From contig JAURFB010000001.1 of assembly GCA_030827165.1 (NCBI GenBank), positions 17,937-81,936 on the forward strand: a stretch of 64,000 nt of DNA, read 5' to 3'. Origin of the DNA: Marivivens sp. GTDB taxonomy: Bacteria; Pseudomonadota; Alphaproteobacteria; Rhodobacterales; Rhodobacteraceae. The notes beneath the pieces were generated by a model. The model had not been told where the DNA came from. It ran no database searches and saw nothing but the letters and a program-made list of their open reading frames with translations. Positions 20,204 through 29,111 of this stretch are shown here, in pieces (position 1 is the stretch's first letter; every line of letters starts with the position of its first letter). Made by a program: the position numbers and the translations under genes.

Positions 20204-22107
20204 GCCAGACCTTCTTTCTTTTGGCCCGAAATACTCCGGGGGAGCCCCGAAGGGGCGGGGGCAGAGCCCCTCTCTTCTCCCAGATGCCGGTTACCGACAT
20301 CGCGCAGATCGCCGTCGATGCGCCGCGCATAGCCGCGCGGGGTAAACATCCGTGGCCCCTCGCCCAGTTGCGCAAGCCGCGAGTTGGACGAGCCGACCAG
20401 AACCACGGTCAGCATATCCACCTCGTCGACTTCAAGCTCGTCGAGCCTGCGATAGCGGACAAATTCCTCGGGTCGCCCGAGATTGCTTGCCAGCATCACC
20501 GGCGTATCGGCGGGGCGGTGTTCAAGAAGGATGTCCCGCGCTTCGGCCAGAAGGGTCCGGCGGGTTTTCGAGACGGGATTGTAGAAGGCGATGACGAAAT
20601 CCCCCTCGGCGGCGGCTTTCAGGCGGCGAATGATATCGTCGCGCGGGGTCAGAAGGTCCGACAGCGAGATGGTGCAGAAATCATGCCCCAAGGGGGCACC
20701 GGCCCGCGCCGCTGCGCCCTGCAAAGCGGAAACGCCCGGCGAGCAAACCACCTCGACCCGCCGCGCCGCATCGCTCACGCCCATCTGGCCTTCGGGCCGG
20801 TCGAGAAGCTCGAACACCAGCGCACCCATCGCATAGATGCCCGCATCACCCGAGCAGACAAGCGCCACGGTCTTGCCTTTGGCGGCCTGTTCAAGCGCAT
20901 AACGGCACCGCGCCTCTTCGCCGCCCAGCGGAAAATCGGTGCGGGTCTTGCCCGCCGTAAGCGGGCCGAGAAGGTCGATATAGAGGCTGTAGCCCACCAA
21001 CTCTTCCGCTTCGGCCACAAGCCGCGAGACCTCGGGTGTGCGCCACGCCGATTGGCCCGGCCCGATGCCCACCACCGATAGCCGCCCGCGCGGCCGCCCG
21101 CGAAGCTCGGCCATCGGAGCTTGGGTTTCGGCAATGGCGCAGGTGGCATTCGCCGTTTTGCGCTTGGGTTGGCTGAGCGTGCCTGCCGCCCCCGCTTGCA
21201 CCAGCGCCGCTGCTTCTGACACGCCATGCGCGCCCACTTCCGCAAAGACCACCTCGGAGGGGTTGGCCAAACGCGGGGTCTCGGCCTCAAGCTCGGCAGC
21301 TTCGAAAAGCCGCAGCGGCACGCCAAAATCGCGGGCCAGCGCGAGGATCGCGGGCTCGTCGGCCTTTAGGGCGATCGTGTTGACGGAGTGCACAGCATAG
21401 GGGCTGATCCCCGCTTCCGCGAGCGCCTGATCGACCAGCGCCTTCATTTCTTCCGGAGGACAGTTGCGGGCGCAGCCGACGCCGAGGGCAAACCTCTGCG
21501 GCGCGAAATGCAAGGATCGCGGGCCGGTCTCGACGCGCTCTGCTCCGCAGGTGACGGTCAGATCACCGCCCTTCGGTAGATCGAAGAGCCAACCCGCCGC
21601 TTCAGCTTCGCTTCCCGTGATCGTCGCCCCGCCGCCCGACAGGAGCGCAGCCATCGCCGGTTTGGCATCCGAGGGATTGGCCAGCCGCCAACCGGCAGGC
21701 GGCGCATCCAGCGCCACGCCCAGCGCAACGTCGCCCGCCGTCGTGACGGCAGCCACCGATCCGAGCGCCTCGGCAATCGCCTTGGCAAGCCTGTTGGCCC
21801 CCCGATGCCCGCCGAGTAGCGGCACGACGACCGAACCATCGTCGGAGACGGAGACCACCGGCGGCTCGTTCCATTTGTCACCCAGATGCGGGGCGACCGC
21901 GCGGATCAGTATGCCGCTGGCGCAGACGCCGATCACCGGCACACCGGCCAGGAAGAGGTCGCGCGCATGGACGAGCGCGTCGTCAAAGATCACATCGACC
22001 CGATCGACACGGCCCTTGCGGCCGTGAACCTTGGCGCCAAGCGCCTCGGCCACGCGGTGGGCGGTCGGCTCTCCCGAACGGGACAGCGCGAGAACGACGG
22101 GGGTCAT
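20200..22107 (-). CDS. cobJ: CbiG-CobJ fusion (cobalamin biosynthesis; precorrin-3B C17-methyltransferase)
   Basis: N-terminal CbiG-like GVCASGILIRAVAPHLGDKWNEPPVV; CobE/CbiG-C GVGCARNCPPEEM; C-terminal CobJ GIGPGQSAWRTPEVSRLVAEAEELVGYSLYIDLL. Start is the ATG at 22107, overlapping the cobI stop. Confidence 0.93.
   Translation of the reverse strand: MTPVVLALSRSGEPTAHRVAEALGAKVHGRKGRVDRVDVIFDDALVHARDLFLAGVPVIGVCASGILIRAVAPHLGDKWNEPPVVSVSDDGSVVVPLLGGHRGANRLAKAIAEALGSVAAVTTAGDVALGVALDAPPAGWRLANPSDAKPAMAALLSGGGATITGSEAEAAGWLFDLPKGGDLTVTCGAERVETGPRSLHFAPQRFALGVGCARNCPPEEMKALVDQALAEAGISPYAVHSVNTIALKADEPAILALARDFGVPLRLFEAAELEAETPRLANPSEVVFAEVGAHGVSEAAALVQAGAAGTLSQPKRKTANATCAIAETQAPMAELRGRPRGRLSVVGIGPGQSAWRTPEVSRLVAEAEELVGYSLYIDLLGPLTAGKTRTDFPLGGEEARCRYALEQAAKGKTVALVCSGDAGIYAMGALVFELLDRPEGQMGVSDAARRVEVVCSPGVSALQGAAARAGAPLGHDFCTISLSDLLTPRDDIIRRLKAAAEGDFVIAFYNPVSKTRRTLLAEARDILLEHRPADTPVMLASNLGRPEEFVRYRRLDELEVDEVDMLTVVLVGSSNSRLAQLGEGPRMFTPRGYARRIDGDLRDVGNRHLGEERGSAPAPSGLPRSISGQKKEGLA
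20206..20271. repeat. Copy B of dispersed hairpin repeat, inside the 3' end of cbiG-cobJ
   Basis: TTCTTTTGGCCCGAAATACTCCGGGGGA, then GCCCC-GAA-GGGGC and GGGGGC-AGA-GCCCC hairpins. Confidence 0.75.
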
Positions 22108-22805
22108 AGCCAAGGATCGGCCCCTTTGGTGAGAAGAATCATCGAGAAATAGGGCGCCGTCTCCGGCGCGTCGGAGAGGGGCAGAACAACTTCCTCGGGA
22201 AGGCTCGCCCGCTCGACATAGGTGGCACGATCCGTCAGGCCCAGGGCCTCGATCACCCGACGGATTTTCGGCAGGTGGCGGCCGACCTTCATGATCGCGA
22301 CGCTTTCGGCGCCCGCGATGCGTTCGGTCAGCTCGGCCTCGCTGAGGGGGCCGGGCAGAACGGTCAGCCGCTCGTTGCGGGCCACAAGCGGCCGCCCCGC
22401 GCTGGCGGCGACAGCGGCTATAGAAGTCACGCCCGGCACGACGACCACTTCGAAGCGCGGCGCAAGGCGGGCGAAGAGATACATGAACGAGCCATAGAAG
22501 AAAGGATCGCCCTCGCACAGGACGACCACATCCTCGCCCGCATCGAGCGCTTCGGCGATCTCGGCGGCGCCCCTGTCATAGGCGGCCTGCGCGGGGGCGC
22601 GTTCGGTGGTCATCGGCACTTTCATGACGATCTCATGCGCACCTTCGGGGATGAGGGCGGAAGCGATTGAACGGGCAAAGCTCGCGCCATCTTCGAGCGC
22701 CGGGTAGGCGATGACCTTGGCGCCTTCGATCAGGCGGGCGGCGCGCAAGGTGATGAGGTCGGGTGCGCCGGGCCCGAGGCCGAGGCCGTAGAGAATTCCG
22801 CTCAT
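22104..22805 (-). CDS. cobI: Precorrin-2 C(20)-methyltransferase
   Basis: MSGILYGLGLGPGAPDLITLRAARLIEGAKVIAYPALEDG, VVLCEGDPFFYGSFMYLFARL. Confidence 0.94.
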   Translation of the reverse strand: MSGILYGLGLGPGAPDLITLRAARLIEGAKVIAYPALEDGASFARSIASALIPEGAHEIVMKVPMTTERAPAQAAYDRGAAEIAEALDAGEDVVVLCEGDPFFYGSFMYLFARLAPRFEVVVVPGVTSIAAVAASAGRPLVARNERLTVLPGPLSEAELTERIAGAESVAIMKVGRHLPKIRRVIEALGLTDRATYVERASLPEEVVLPLSDAPETAPYFSMILLTKGADPWL

Positions 22806-24004
22806 CGCTTGATCAGGCTCCATTGCGTGACAGGCATCAGGGGCCGGAAGGCAGTCAGCCGCCCGACCGCGTCCGCCCGCTGGACGCCAAGCTTCACAAG
22901 CTGGCCGCCGTGCGATTTGTAAAGGTCGAGCATCAGCGCCTCGGACTCGAGCGTCACCGCATTGGCGACGAGGCGGCCAAGGGGGCGGAGGGCGACCCAA
23001 GCTGCCGCAAAAACCTCGGCGGTCAGCCCGCCGCCGATGAAGATCGCATCGGGTGAGGGCAGGCCCTCAAGCGCCTCGGGAGCCGTGCCTTCGATGATCT
23101 GAAAGCCGGGCGTGCCAAGGGCAAGAGCGTTGGTCGCGGCCATCGCGCGGCGATCGGCACGCGGTTCGATGCCAATGGCGCGGGCGTAGCGGGCGGCGCG
23201 CATCCACTCGATGCCGACCGAGCCGCAGCCTGCGCCGATATCCCACAAAAGCGCCCCGCGCATAGGCATCAGCTTGGCCAGCGTCGCGGCGCGGACCTCT
23301 TGCTTGGTCATGGTGCCGTCGGAGGTAAACATCTCGTCAGGCAGGCCCGGCACCCGCGGCAAAAGCGCCGCGCCGGGGGCGGCAATGCATTCGACGGCGA
23401 GAGTGTTGAACTCGGGCACCTCATGCGCCCAGCTTTCGGCAATCCCGTCAAAGCGCTGTTCCCGCTCGCCGCCCATTGCGGCAAGGACGGTCATGCGCGA
23501 CTGGCCAAAGCCGCGATCGGCCAGGAAGCGGGCAATCTTGCCGGGGGTGTCGGAGCCGGTGGTCAGGATCAGGAGCCGCTGGTCAGGCTGGATGAAGGCG
23601 ATCATCTGCTCGACCGGGCGGCCATGCACCGTGAGCGTTTCAACATCCGGCATCGACCAGCCCATCCGGGCAGAGGCGAGCTGAAAGGCGGAAAGCTGCG
23701 GGTGGTAGACGATCTCGTTGGCAGGGATCGCGCGGCCGATACGGGCGCCGACCGAGAACCACAAGGGATCACCCGTCACCAAGATCACAGCGCGGCGACC
23801 CCGCAGGCCGCGGATCACCTCGATCATCGCGTTGAAGGGCGAAGGCCACGACAGGCGCTCGGCGGTGATATTGCCCGACAGATCATGGTGACGGTCGCCA
23901 CCGAGAATCACCTCGGCCGCCTCGACCACGGCGCGGGTCGCAGGGGTCAGGCCATCAAGCCCGTCTTCGCCAATGCCGACGACATGGAGCCAGGGTTCAG
24001 ACAT
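22802..24004 (-). CDS. cobL: Precorrin-6Y C5,15-methyltransferase (decarboxylating)
   Basis: LHVVGIGEDGLDGLTPATRAVVEAAEVILGGDRHHDL; C-terminal CbiT-like LLWDIGAGCGSVGIEWMRA. Confidence 0.95.
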   Translation of the reverse strand: MSEPWLHVVGIGEDGLDGLTPATRAVVEAAEVILGGDRHHDLSGNITAERLSWPSPFNAMIEVIRGLRGRRAVILVTGDPLWFSVGARIGRAIPANEIVYHPQLSAFQLASARMGWSMPDVETLTVHGRPVEQMIAFIQPDQRLLILTTGSDTPGKIARFLADRGFGQSRMTVLAAMGGEREQRFDGIAESWAHEVPEFNTLAVECIAAPGAALLPRVPGLPDEMFTSDGTMTKQEVRAATLAKLMPMRGALLWDIGAGCGSVGIEWMRAARYARAIGIEPRADRRAMAATNALALGTPGFQIIEGTAPEALEGLPSPDAIFIGGGLTAEVFAAAWVALRPLGRLVANAVTLESEALMLDLYKSHGGQLVKLGVQRADAVGRLTAFRPLMPVTQWSLIKR

Positions 24005-24641
24005 GGGGAGCCTCCTCAGGCAACCCGGCGGCAAGCGCGTTGACGGCGGCAGAGGCCATGGCTGACCCCCCCTTGCGGCCCTTGAGCGCGATGAAAGGGA
24101 TGCCGCGCGGATTGGCGACAAGCTCGGCCTTGGACTCGGCGGCGCCGATGAAGCCCACGGGAAAGCCAAGGATCGCCGCAGGGCGGGGCCAGCCTTCGTC
24201 GATCAGCTCCAGCAGGTGGAAAAGCGCGGTGGGCGCATTGCCAATGGCGACGACGGCGCCGTCCAGACGCTCTTTCCAGAGGCGGACGGCGGCGGCCGAG
24301 CGGGTATTGCCGATCTGGGAGGCAAGCGGCGCAACGGCGGGATCGTTGAGCGTCACGATCACCTCGTTGCCGGCCGGAAGGTAGCGGCGGATGATGCCAG
24401 CGCCCACCATCTCGCAGTCGCACAGGATCGGCGCCCCGGATTTCAAGGCCTCATGCGCAGACGCGGCCACATCGGCGGAAAAGGCCAGCCGGTCAGCAAT
24501 CTCGACCATGCCGCAAGAATGGATGAGGCGGGTGACAAGAGGCTGAAGGTCGGCGGGAAAACGATCCAGACGCGCCTCGGCCCGCACCGTAGCAAAGCTT
24601 GCGGCGTAGATGGCCTTGGGATCGCGTTCATAGGGGCGCAT
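23997..24641 (-). CDS. cobH: Precorrin-8X methylmutase
   Basis: LIHSCGMVEIADRLAFS, GAPILCDCEMVGAGI, ILGFPVGFIGAAESKAEL. Confidence 0.95.
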   Translation of the reverse strand: MRPYERDPKAIYAASFATVRAEARLDRFPADLQPLVTRLIHSCGMVEIADRLAFSADVAASAHEALKSGAPILCDCEMVGAGIIRRYLPAGNEVIVTLNDPAVAPLASQIGNTRSAAAVRLWKERLDGAVVAIGNAPTALFHLLELIDEGWPRPAAILGFPVGFIGAAESKAELVANPRGIPFIALKGRKGGSAMASAAVNALAAGLPEEAPHV

Positions 24642-24663
24642 CTTGGCGTCCTTTGGGGGAAGG

Positions 24664-24720
24664 TCCGGATTTTCGGGCAAATCCGGAGCCTCCGGCGGGA
24701 GTATTTGGGGCCAAATGAAG
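24664..24720. repeat. Copy C of dispersed repeat between cobH and cbiX
   Basis: Hairpin TCCGGATTT-TCGGGC-AAATCCGGA followed by CCTCCGGCGGGAGTATTTGGGGCCAAATGAAG. Confidence 0.65.
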
Positions 24721-24724
24721 CCGG

Positions 24725-25888
24725 CTATTTCTTGGTCTTGCGGGCGCTTTCCGGCCCATGCGGGTGATCGGCGTGCGGATAGGGCGCGTGGTGGTGATCG
24801 TGGTGGTGATCGTGGTGGTGATCATGGCCGTGGTGATGGTGATGTCCATGGGAGTGGGTATGGAAATGGACCTGCCCGTCGCCGTGATCGTGCCATTCGC
24901 CCTGCTTGACGTGGCTGGCGTGGCCGTGCGGCTTTTGCTCGAGCCGGCACAGGCCGGTGCAGAAGGTGTCGCAGAGCTTGCAATCGGCCACGTTGGAGCC
25001 GGGGGCCGAGGCGCCTTGGCCTTCGACGTGGTGGTGGTGGCTTTCCTGCACCGCGCCGACCTCGGCCTCGAAGCCCAGAACCTGCGTGCGGTATTTGCAC
25101 ATGGCGCAGTTGGGCGGCGGCACTTCGCCAACCTGTTCGGTGATCCGTTCGGCGAAGGTTTCAAGAACCTTGGGGTGATCGCCAAGGTAGGGGGCCTTGA
25201 TGAACTCGATCTGGGGGTGTTCGGCGGCGACCTGGTCCGTAAAGCCGTAGATGCGGTCGATCAGGATGCCGGAGAAGAGGAAATACGGGAAAACCACGAC
25301 GCGCTTGTAGGGCAGGCGCGCGACGTGCTGAAGGCAGGGCTCGACCAGCGGGAAGGTGACGCCGGAATAGCCGACCTCGCACCAGCCAAAACCCATGCCT
25401 TCCCACAGCATCCGGGCAACTTTCGAGACGTTGCCATTGGCATCGGGATCGGACGCGCCCCGGCCGATGACGACGAGGCAGGTCTCGTGGAGCGGCACCT
25501 CGCCCTTCTCGTCGTTGGCTTTGTCGAGGGCCTCCTGGATGCGGGCGCCGGCGGCGGCGATCATCTTGGGATCAACGCCCAGCTCGCGACCATAACGCAC
25601 GTCGATCCCGTGCTTCTTGGCATAGGTGTTGAGGACCGTCGGGATATCGTTCTTGGAATGCATCGCCGCGAAAAGCATGCCCGGCACGGCGAGGATACGC
25701 TCGCAGCCCGCCTCGCGCAGCCTGTCGAGCCCATCGCGCAGAACGGGGTTGGCAAATTCGAGATAGCCGTAGTCGGTCAGCCAGTCGTCGGGCAGGTAGG
25801 AGGGCAGCTTTTCGGCCAGACCCTTGAACTCGTCGACAGCCGACTGGCTGCGCGAGCCGTGGCCGCAGATCATCACGCCGGTCTTCAT
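24725..25888 (-). CDS. cbiX: Sirohydrochlorin cobaltochelatase CbiX-type, with Cys-rich region and His-rich C-terminal tail
   Basis: MKTGVMICGHGSRSQSAVDEFKGLAEKL; CAMCKYR and CKLCDTFCTGLC; HGHHHHHGHDHHHDHHHDHHH tail. Confidence 0.93.
   Translation of the reverse strand: MKTGVMICGHGSRSQSAVDEFKGLAEKLPSYLPDDWLTDYGYLEFANPVLRDGLDRLREAGCERILAVPGMLFAAMHSKNDIPTVLNTYAKKHGIDVRYGRELGVDPKMIAAAGARIQEALDKANDEKGEVPLHETCLVVIGRGASDPDANGNVSKVARMLWEGMGFGWCEVGYSGVTFPLVEPCLQHVARLPYKRVVVFPYFLFSGILIDRIYGFTDQVAAEHPQIEFIKAPYLGDHPKVLETFAERITEQVGEVPPPNCAMCKYRTQVLGFEAEVGAVQESHHHHVEGQGASAPGSNVADCKLCDTFCTGLCRLEQKPHGHASHVKQGEWHDHGDGQVHFHTHSHGHHHHHGHDHHHDHHHDHHHAPYPHADHPHGPESARKTKK
24788..24823 (+). repeat. Three perfect 12-bp tandem repeats encoding part of the His-rich tail of CbiX
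   Basis: (GTGGTGGTGATC)x3 on the + strand. Confidence 0.9.
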
Positions 25889-26106
25889 GCGGTTTCACCT
25901 TCGGTTTCTTCGGCCTTTTCTTCGGATGGCTGTTCATCGGCGCCCTTCTTGCCCTTGAGAGCCGCCCAGATCGTGAGCCCCAGGGCAAGGCCAAGAGCCG
26001 CTCCGGCGATCCAGTGATCGTGGCCGGCGACATCGGTGATATGGCCGGTATGTGCCGATGCATTGCTGGCAAGGGTGACAAGGGTCAGGGTAAGTGCGGT
26101 GCGCAT
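25885..26106 (-). CDS. Small membrane/secreted protein (DUF6732-like)
   Basis: MRTALTLTLVTLASNASAHTGHITDVAGHDHWIAGAALGLALGLTIWAALKGKK: signal-like N-terminus, one TM segment; overlaps the cbiX start. Confidence 0.65.
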   Translation of the reverse strand: MRTALTLTLVTLASNASAHTGHITDVAGHDHWIAGAALGLALGLTIWAALKGKKGADEQPSEEKAEETEGETA

Positions 26107-26311
26107 GACGGTCCTCCGGTTATCCATGCACCAGAGGGCCCGCGCGATAGGCGCGAGGCTCGACGACGTGGGCCTTGGTCCCCTTCAGGGTCAACCGCCG
26201 CACCACCAACCGCTCTGGCCGCATGGGCTTCGTCTGGAACCGGCTATAGTGCCCCGCGTCCCGAGGCGCAAACGGATATGCGGCGAAGGGGCAGACGATT
26301 CCGACCTGATC

Positions 26312-26677
26312 TCAGGCGTGGCAGCCGTAGTATTCAACGATTGCCGCCAGATCCTGTGGGTCGGTCTCCGAGCGGACGAGCGTGCGGGCGTTGGCGCTGG
26401 CGGCAAACAGCATGCCGGCGGAAAAGAATGTCGAATCAGACACAAAGACCAGATTGGTCTGAGGTTGCCGGAGGCGCGCATAATCGGCGATGCCCAGGGT
26501 GCTGGAGTGGCCATCGAGGACGAGGTTCATGAGAATGACTTGGTAGATACTCGCGCCGATGGCGCTGGTCGCCTGGCCCGCGTTTTCCGCAAGATCAACC
26601 TTGTGACCGTGCCTTTCCAGATGACGCTGCCAGAGCCGGCCGAGCTCGGCCTTGCTCTCGACAATCAGGATATGCAT
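26312..26677 (-). CDS. Single-domain response-regulator receiver-like protein with non-canonical acidic pocket (pseudo-receiver)
   Basis: MHILIVESKAELGRLWQRHLERHGHKVDLAENAGQ...VILMNLVLDGHSS; Asn at the phosphoacceptor position. Confidence 0.8.
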   Translation of the reverse strand: MHILIVESKAELGRLWQRHLERHGHKVDLAENAGQATSAIGASIYQVILMNLVLDGHSSTLGIADYARLRQPQTNLVFVSDSTFFSAGMLFAASANARTLVRSETDPQDLAAIVEYYGCHA

Positions 26678-26753
26678 CGAACCCTCACGCTTCTGCGCTA
26701 CCGCACAATTTGAACTGTGCAAGACCCCCGTAGTCCTCACTCCGCCGATTTCC

Positions 26754-26769
26754 TTAATGAATGATTAAC
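26754..26769 (-). promoter_or_regulatory. Candidate CtrA box upstream of the pseudo-receiver gene
   Basis: GTTAATCATTCATTAA on the minus strand (TTAA-N7-TTAA; one mismatch to TTAACCAT-N3-TTAA). Confidence 0.5.
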
Positions 26770-26789
26770 GTCCATCGGCTCTTTCCCTG

Positions 26790-26819
26790 TGATCCACAGC
26801 TTTGGCGGTCTTATCCACA
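26790..26819 (+). promoter_or_regulatory. Two DnaA-box-like sequences
   Basis: TGATCCACA at 26790-26798 and perfect TTATCCACA at 26811-26819. Confidence 0.5.
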
Positions 26820-26878
26820 GAGACTTGCGCTTGAGGGGCAAATCCGGTTCAAAGCCTCGCAAACCAAGGAAGGCGCCC

Positions 26879-27250
26879 ATGACAACCTGGATTACCATCT
26901 GCGACACCTGCAAGCGCGAGGGCTGGGACGCCACCGCCATGGAACAGACCGACGGCGAGGCTTTTGCCGCGTTGATCGAGCCGCGCGCCGAGGCCGCGGG
27001 GATCAAGACACGACGGGTTTCCTGCACGATGGGCTGCGAGCGGGCCTGCAATGTGATTGTGCAGGGCGCGGGCAAGAATTCCTACTCGATGGGCCGCTTT
27101 GAGCCGACCGAGGAAGACGCAATGGCGCTTGTCGAATATGCGGTGAAGCACGCGGCCAGCGAAAAGGGCCAGGTTCCGTTTCGGGAATGGCCTGTGGGCG
27201 TGAAAGGGCACTTCATTTCGCGCCATCTTCCGTTGCCGGACGCCGAGTAA
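26879..27250 (+). CDS. DUF1636 family protein
   Basis: MTTWITICDTCKREGWDATAMEQTDGEAF, VSCTMGCERACNVIVQGAGKNSYSMGRFEP. Confidence 0.88.
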   Translation: MTTWITICDTCKREGWDATAMEQTDGEAFAALIEPRAEAAGIKTRRVSCTMGCERACNVIVQGAGKNSYSMGRFEPTEEDAMALVEYAVKHAASEKGQVPFREWPVGVKGHFISRHLPLPDAE

Positions 27251-28185
27251 TGGCGAACGGGCGCGATCATGGCGGTGGCCTTGACGCGGCGATCGCGACC
27301 TACGGCGGGACGCGGGCAGGATGGCTCGATCTTTCGACCGGGATCAATCCGGTGGCCTATCCGGTGGGTGCGATCCCTCGGGATGCCTGGACCGCCTTGC
27401 CCGATGCCGCGGCTTTCGAGACCCTGAACAAAGCGGCGCGGCGGTTCTGGGCTGTGCCTGAGGGCGCGGCGATCTTGCCGGCGGCGGGGGCCTCGGCGCT
27501 GATCGCGCGGATTCCGACGTTGGCGAAAGCGGGCAAGGTGGCAATCCTAGGACCGACCTACAACGAACACGCGGCGAGCTTTGCGGGGCTTGGCTGGACA
27601 GTCGCGCCGGAAGGGCAGGATGCGCAGGTTGTGGTGCATCCCAACAACCCCGACGGGCGGGTTTGGCAGGCCTCCGACATCACTGCCCCACTCGCCATCA
27701 TCGACGAGAGCTTTTGCGATGTGACGCCCGAGGCTTCGCTCATCACGCTGGCCGAGCGGCCGGGGACGATCGTGCTCAAGAGCTTCGGCAAGTTCTGGGG
27801 TCTTGCGGGCGCGCGGCTCGGATTTGCAATTGGCGATCCGGCGCTGATCGCGAAGCTGGCCGAAGCGCTTGGCCCGTGGCAGGTCTCGGGGCCAGCTCTG
27901 GCCATCGGCGCCGCGGCGCTGCGCGATACAGGTTGGACCGAAGAGACCCGTGCGAGGCTTGCGTCGGATAGCAACCGGCTTGATGCCCTGATGATCGGGC
28001 GCGGGGCGCAGATTGTCGGCGGCACCAGCCTTTTCCGGCTCTACGAGGTCGATGATGCCGCCCGCTGGCAAGACAGGCTGGCGCGGGGCCACGTCTGGTC
28101 GCGCGTCTTCCCCTATTCGAAAACATGGCTCCGCCTCGGCCTGCCGGCGCCGGACCGCTGGGGCCAGTTGGAGGCCGCCTTATGA
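27250..28185 (+). CDS. cobC: Threonine-phosphate decarboxylase-like aminotransferase (CobC)
   Basis: [65 protein letters not shown]. Confidence 0.93.
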   Translation: MANGRDHGGGLDAAIATYGGTRAGWLDLSTGINPVAYPVGAIPRDAWTALPDAAAFETLNKAARRFWAVPEGAAILPAAGASALIARIPTLAKAGKVAILGPTYNEHAASFAGLGWTVAPEGQDAQVVVHPNNPDGRVWQASDITAPLAIIDESFCDVTPEASLITLAERPGTIVLKSFGKFWGLAGARLGFAIGDPALIAKLAEALGPWQVSGPALAIGAAALRDTGWTEETRARLASDSNRLDALMIGRGAQIVGGTSLFRLYEVDDAARWQDRLARGHVWSRVFPYSKTWLRLGLPAPDRWGQLEAAL

Positions 28186-29081
28186 CCCTTGTCCTCGCCC
28201 TCATTCTTGATGCGATCCTTGGTGAGCCGAAATGGCTTTGGGATCGCGTCCCGCATCCTGCCGTTCTGATGGGGCGGCTCGTGGCCTTTCTCGACCGCGA
28301 GCTGAACGAGGGGCCCAACCGCAAGCGGAGGGGGATCATCACCGTTGTGGTGATGCTGCTCGTCGCCTCGGCCATCGGCAATACCGTGGCCGGAATGCTT
28401 GGTGCGCCGGGTGAGATCATCGTCGGCGCAATCCTGCTCGCGCAGCGATCCTTGGTCGCCCATGTGCAGGACGTCGCCAACGCCTTGCGGATTTCGACCG
28501 GCGACGCGCGTCTGGCCGTGGCCAAGATCGTCAGCCGCGACACCGCGGAGATGGAGGCCCCAGCCATCGCTCGCAGCGCCATCGAGAGCGCGGCGGAGAA
28601 CTTCAGCGACGGCCTCGTGGCCCCCGCCTTCTGGTTCCTCATCGGCGGGTTGCCGGGGCTTTTGGCCTATAAGATCATCAACACCGCCGACAGCATGATC
28701 GGCTATCGCACCGAGAAATACTCCGAGTTCGGCTGGGCCTCGGCGCGGCTTGACGACCTGTTGAACCTGATCCCTGCACGGGCAACATCGCTGATCTTCT
28801 GGGCGGTCGGCGGATTGCGCGGCCACTGGGGCGACATCATTGCAGATGCGCGCATGCACAAATCGCCGAATGCCGGTTGGCCCGAGGCCGCGCTATCGCG
28901 GGGTCTTGGCATCGCGCTGGCGGGGCCACGCAGCTATGACGGCGAGAGGCGCGAGTTTCCCTTCGTCAATCCCGAGGGGGAAAAGGACATTGGCGCAGAC
29001 GAGATCGATGAAGCCGTCGAGCATCTTTGGCGGGCCTGGGGGGTGGTTCTCGCGCTGGCGCTTGGCGTTGCTGTCTTCTGA
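28182..29081 (+). CDS. cbiB: Adenosylcobinamide-phosphate synthase (CbiB/CobD)
   Basis: [77 protein letters not shown]. Confidence 0.95.
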   Translation: MTLVLALILDAILGEPKWLWDRVPHPAVLMGRLVAFLDRELNEGPNRKRRGIITVVVMLLVASAIGNTVAGMLGAPGEIIVGAILLAQRSLVAHVQDVANALRISTGDARLAVAKIVSRDTAEMEAPAIARSAIESAAENFSDGLVAPAFWFLIGGLPGLLAYKIINTADSMIGYRTEKYSEFGWASARLDDLLNLIPARATSLIFWAVGGLRGHWGDIIADARMHKSPNAGWPEAALSRGLGIALAGPRSYDGERREFPFVNPEGEKDIGADEIDEAVEHLWRAWGVVLALALGVAVF

Positions 29082-29111
29082 GGCTAGGGTCCGGGAAAAC
29101 CCGGAGAGGCC

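Noticed and set aside
26130-26300. Second cobalamin riboswitch upstream of the cbiX-associated membrane gene
   Set aside because: Gap size and position suggested it, but I could not find the B12 box or the conserved GCCACTG core on either strand.
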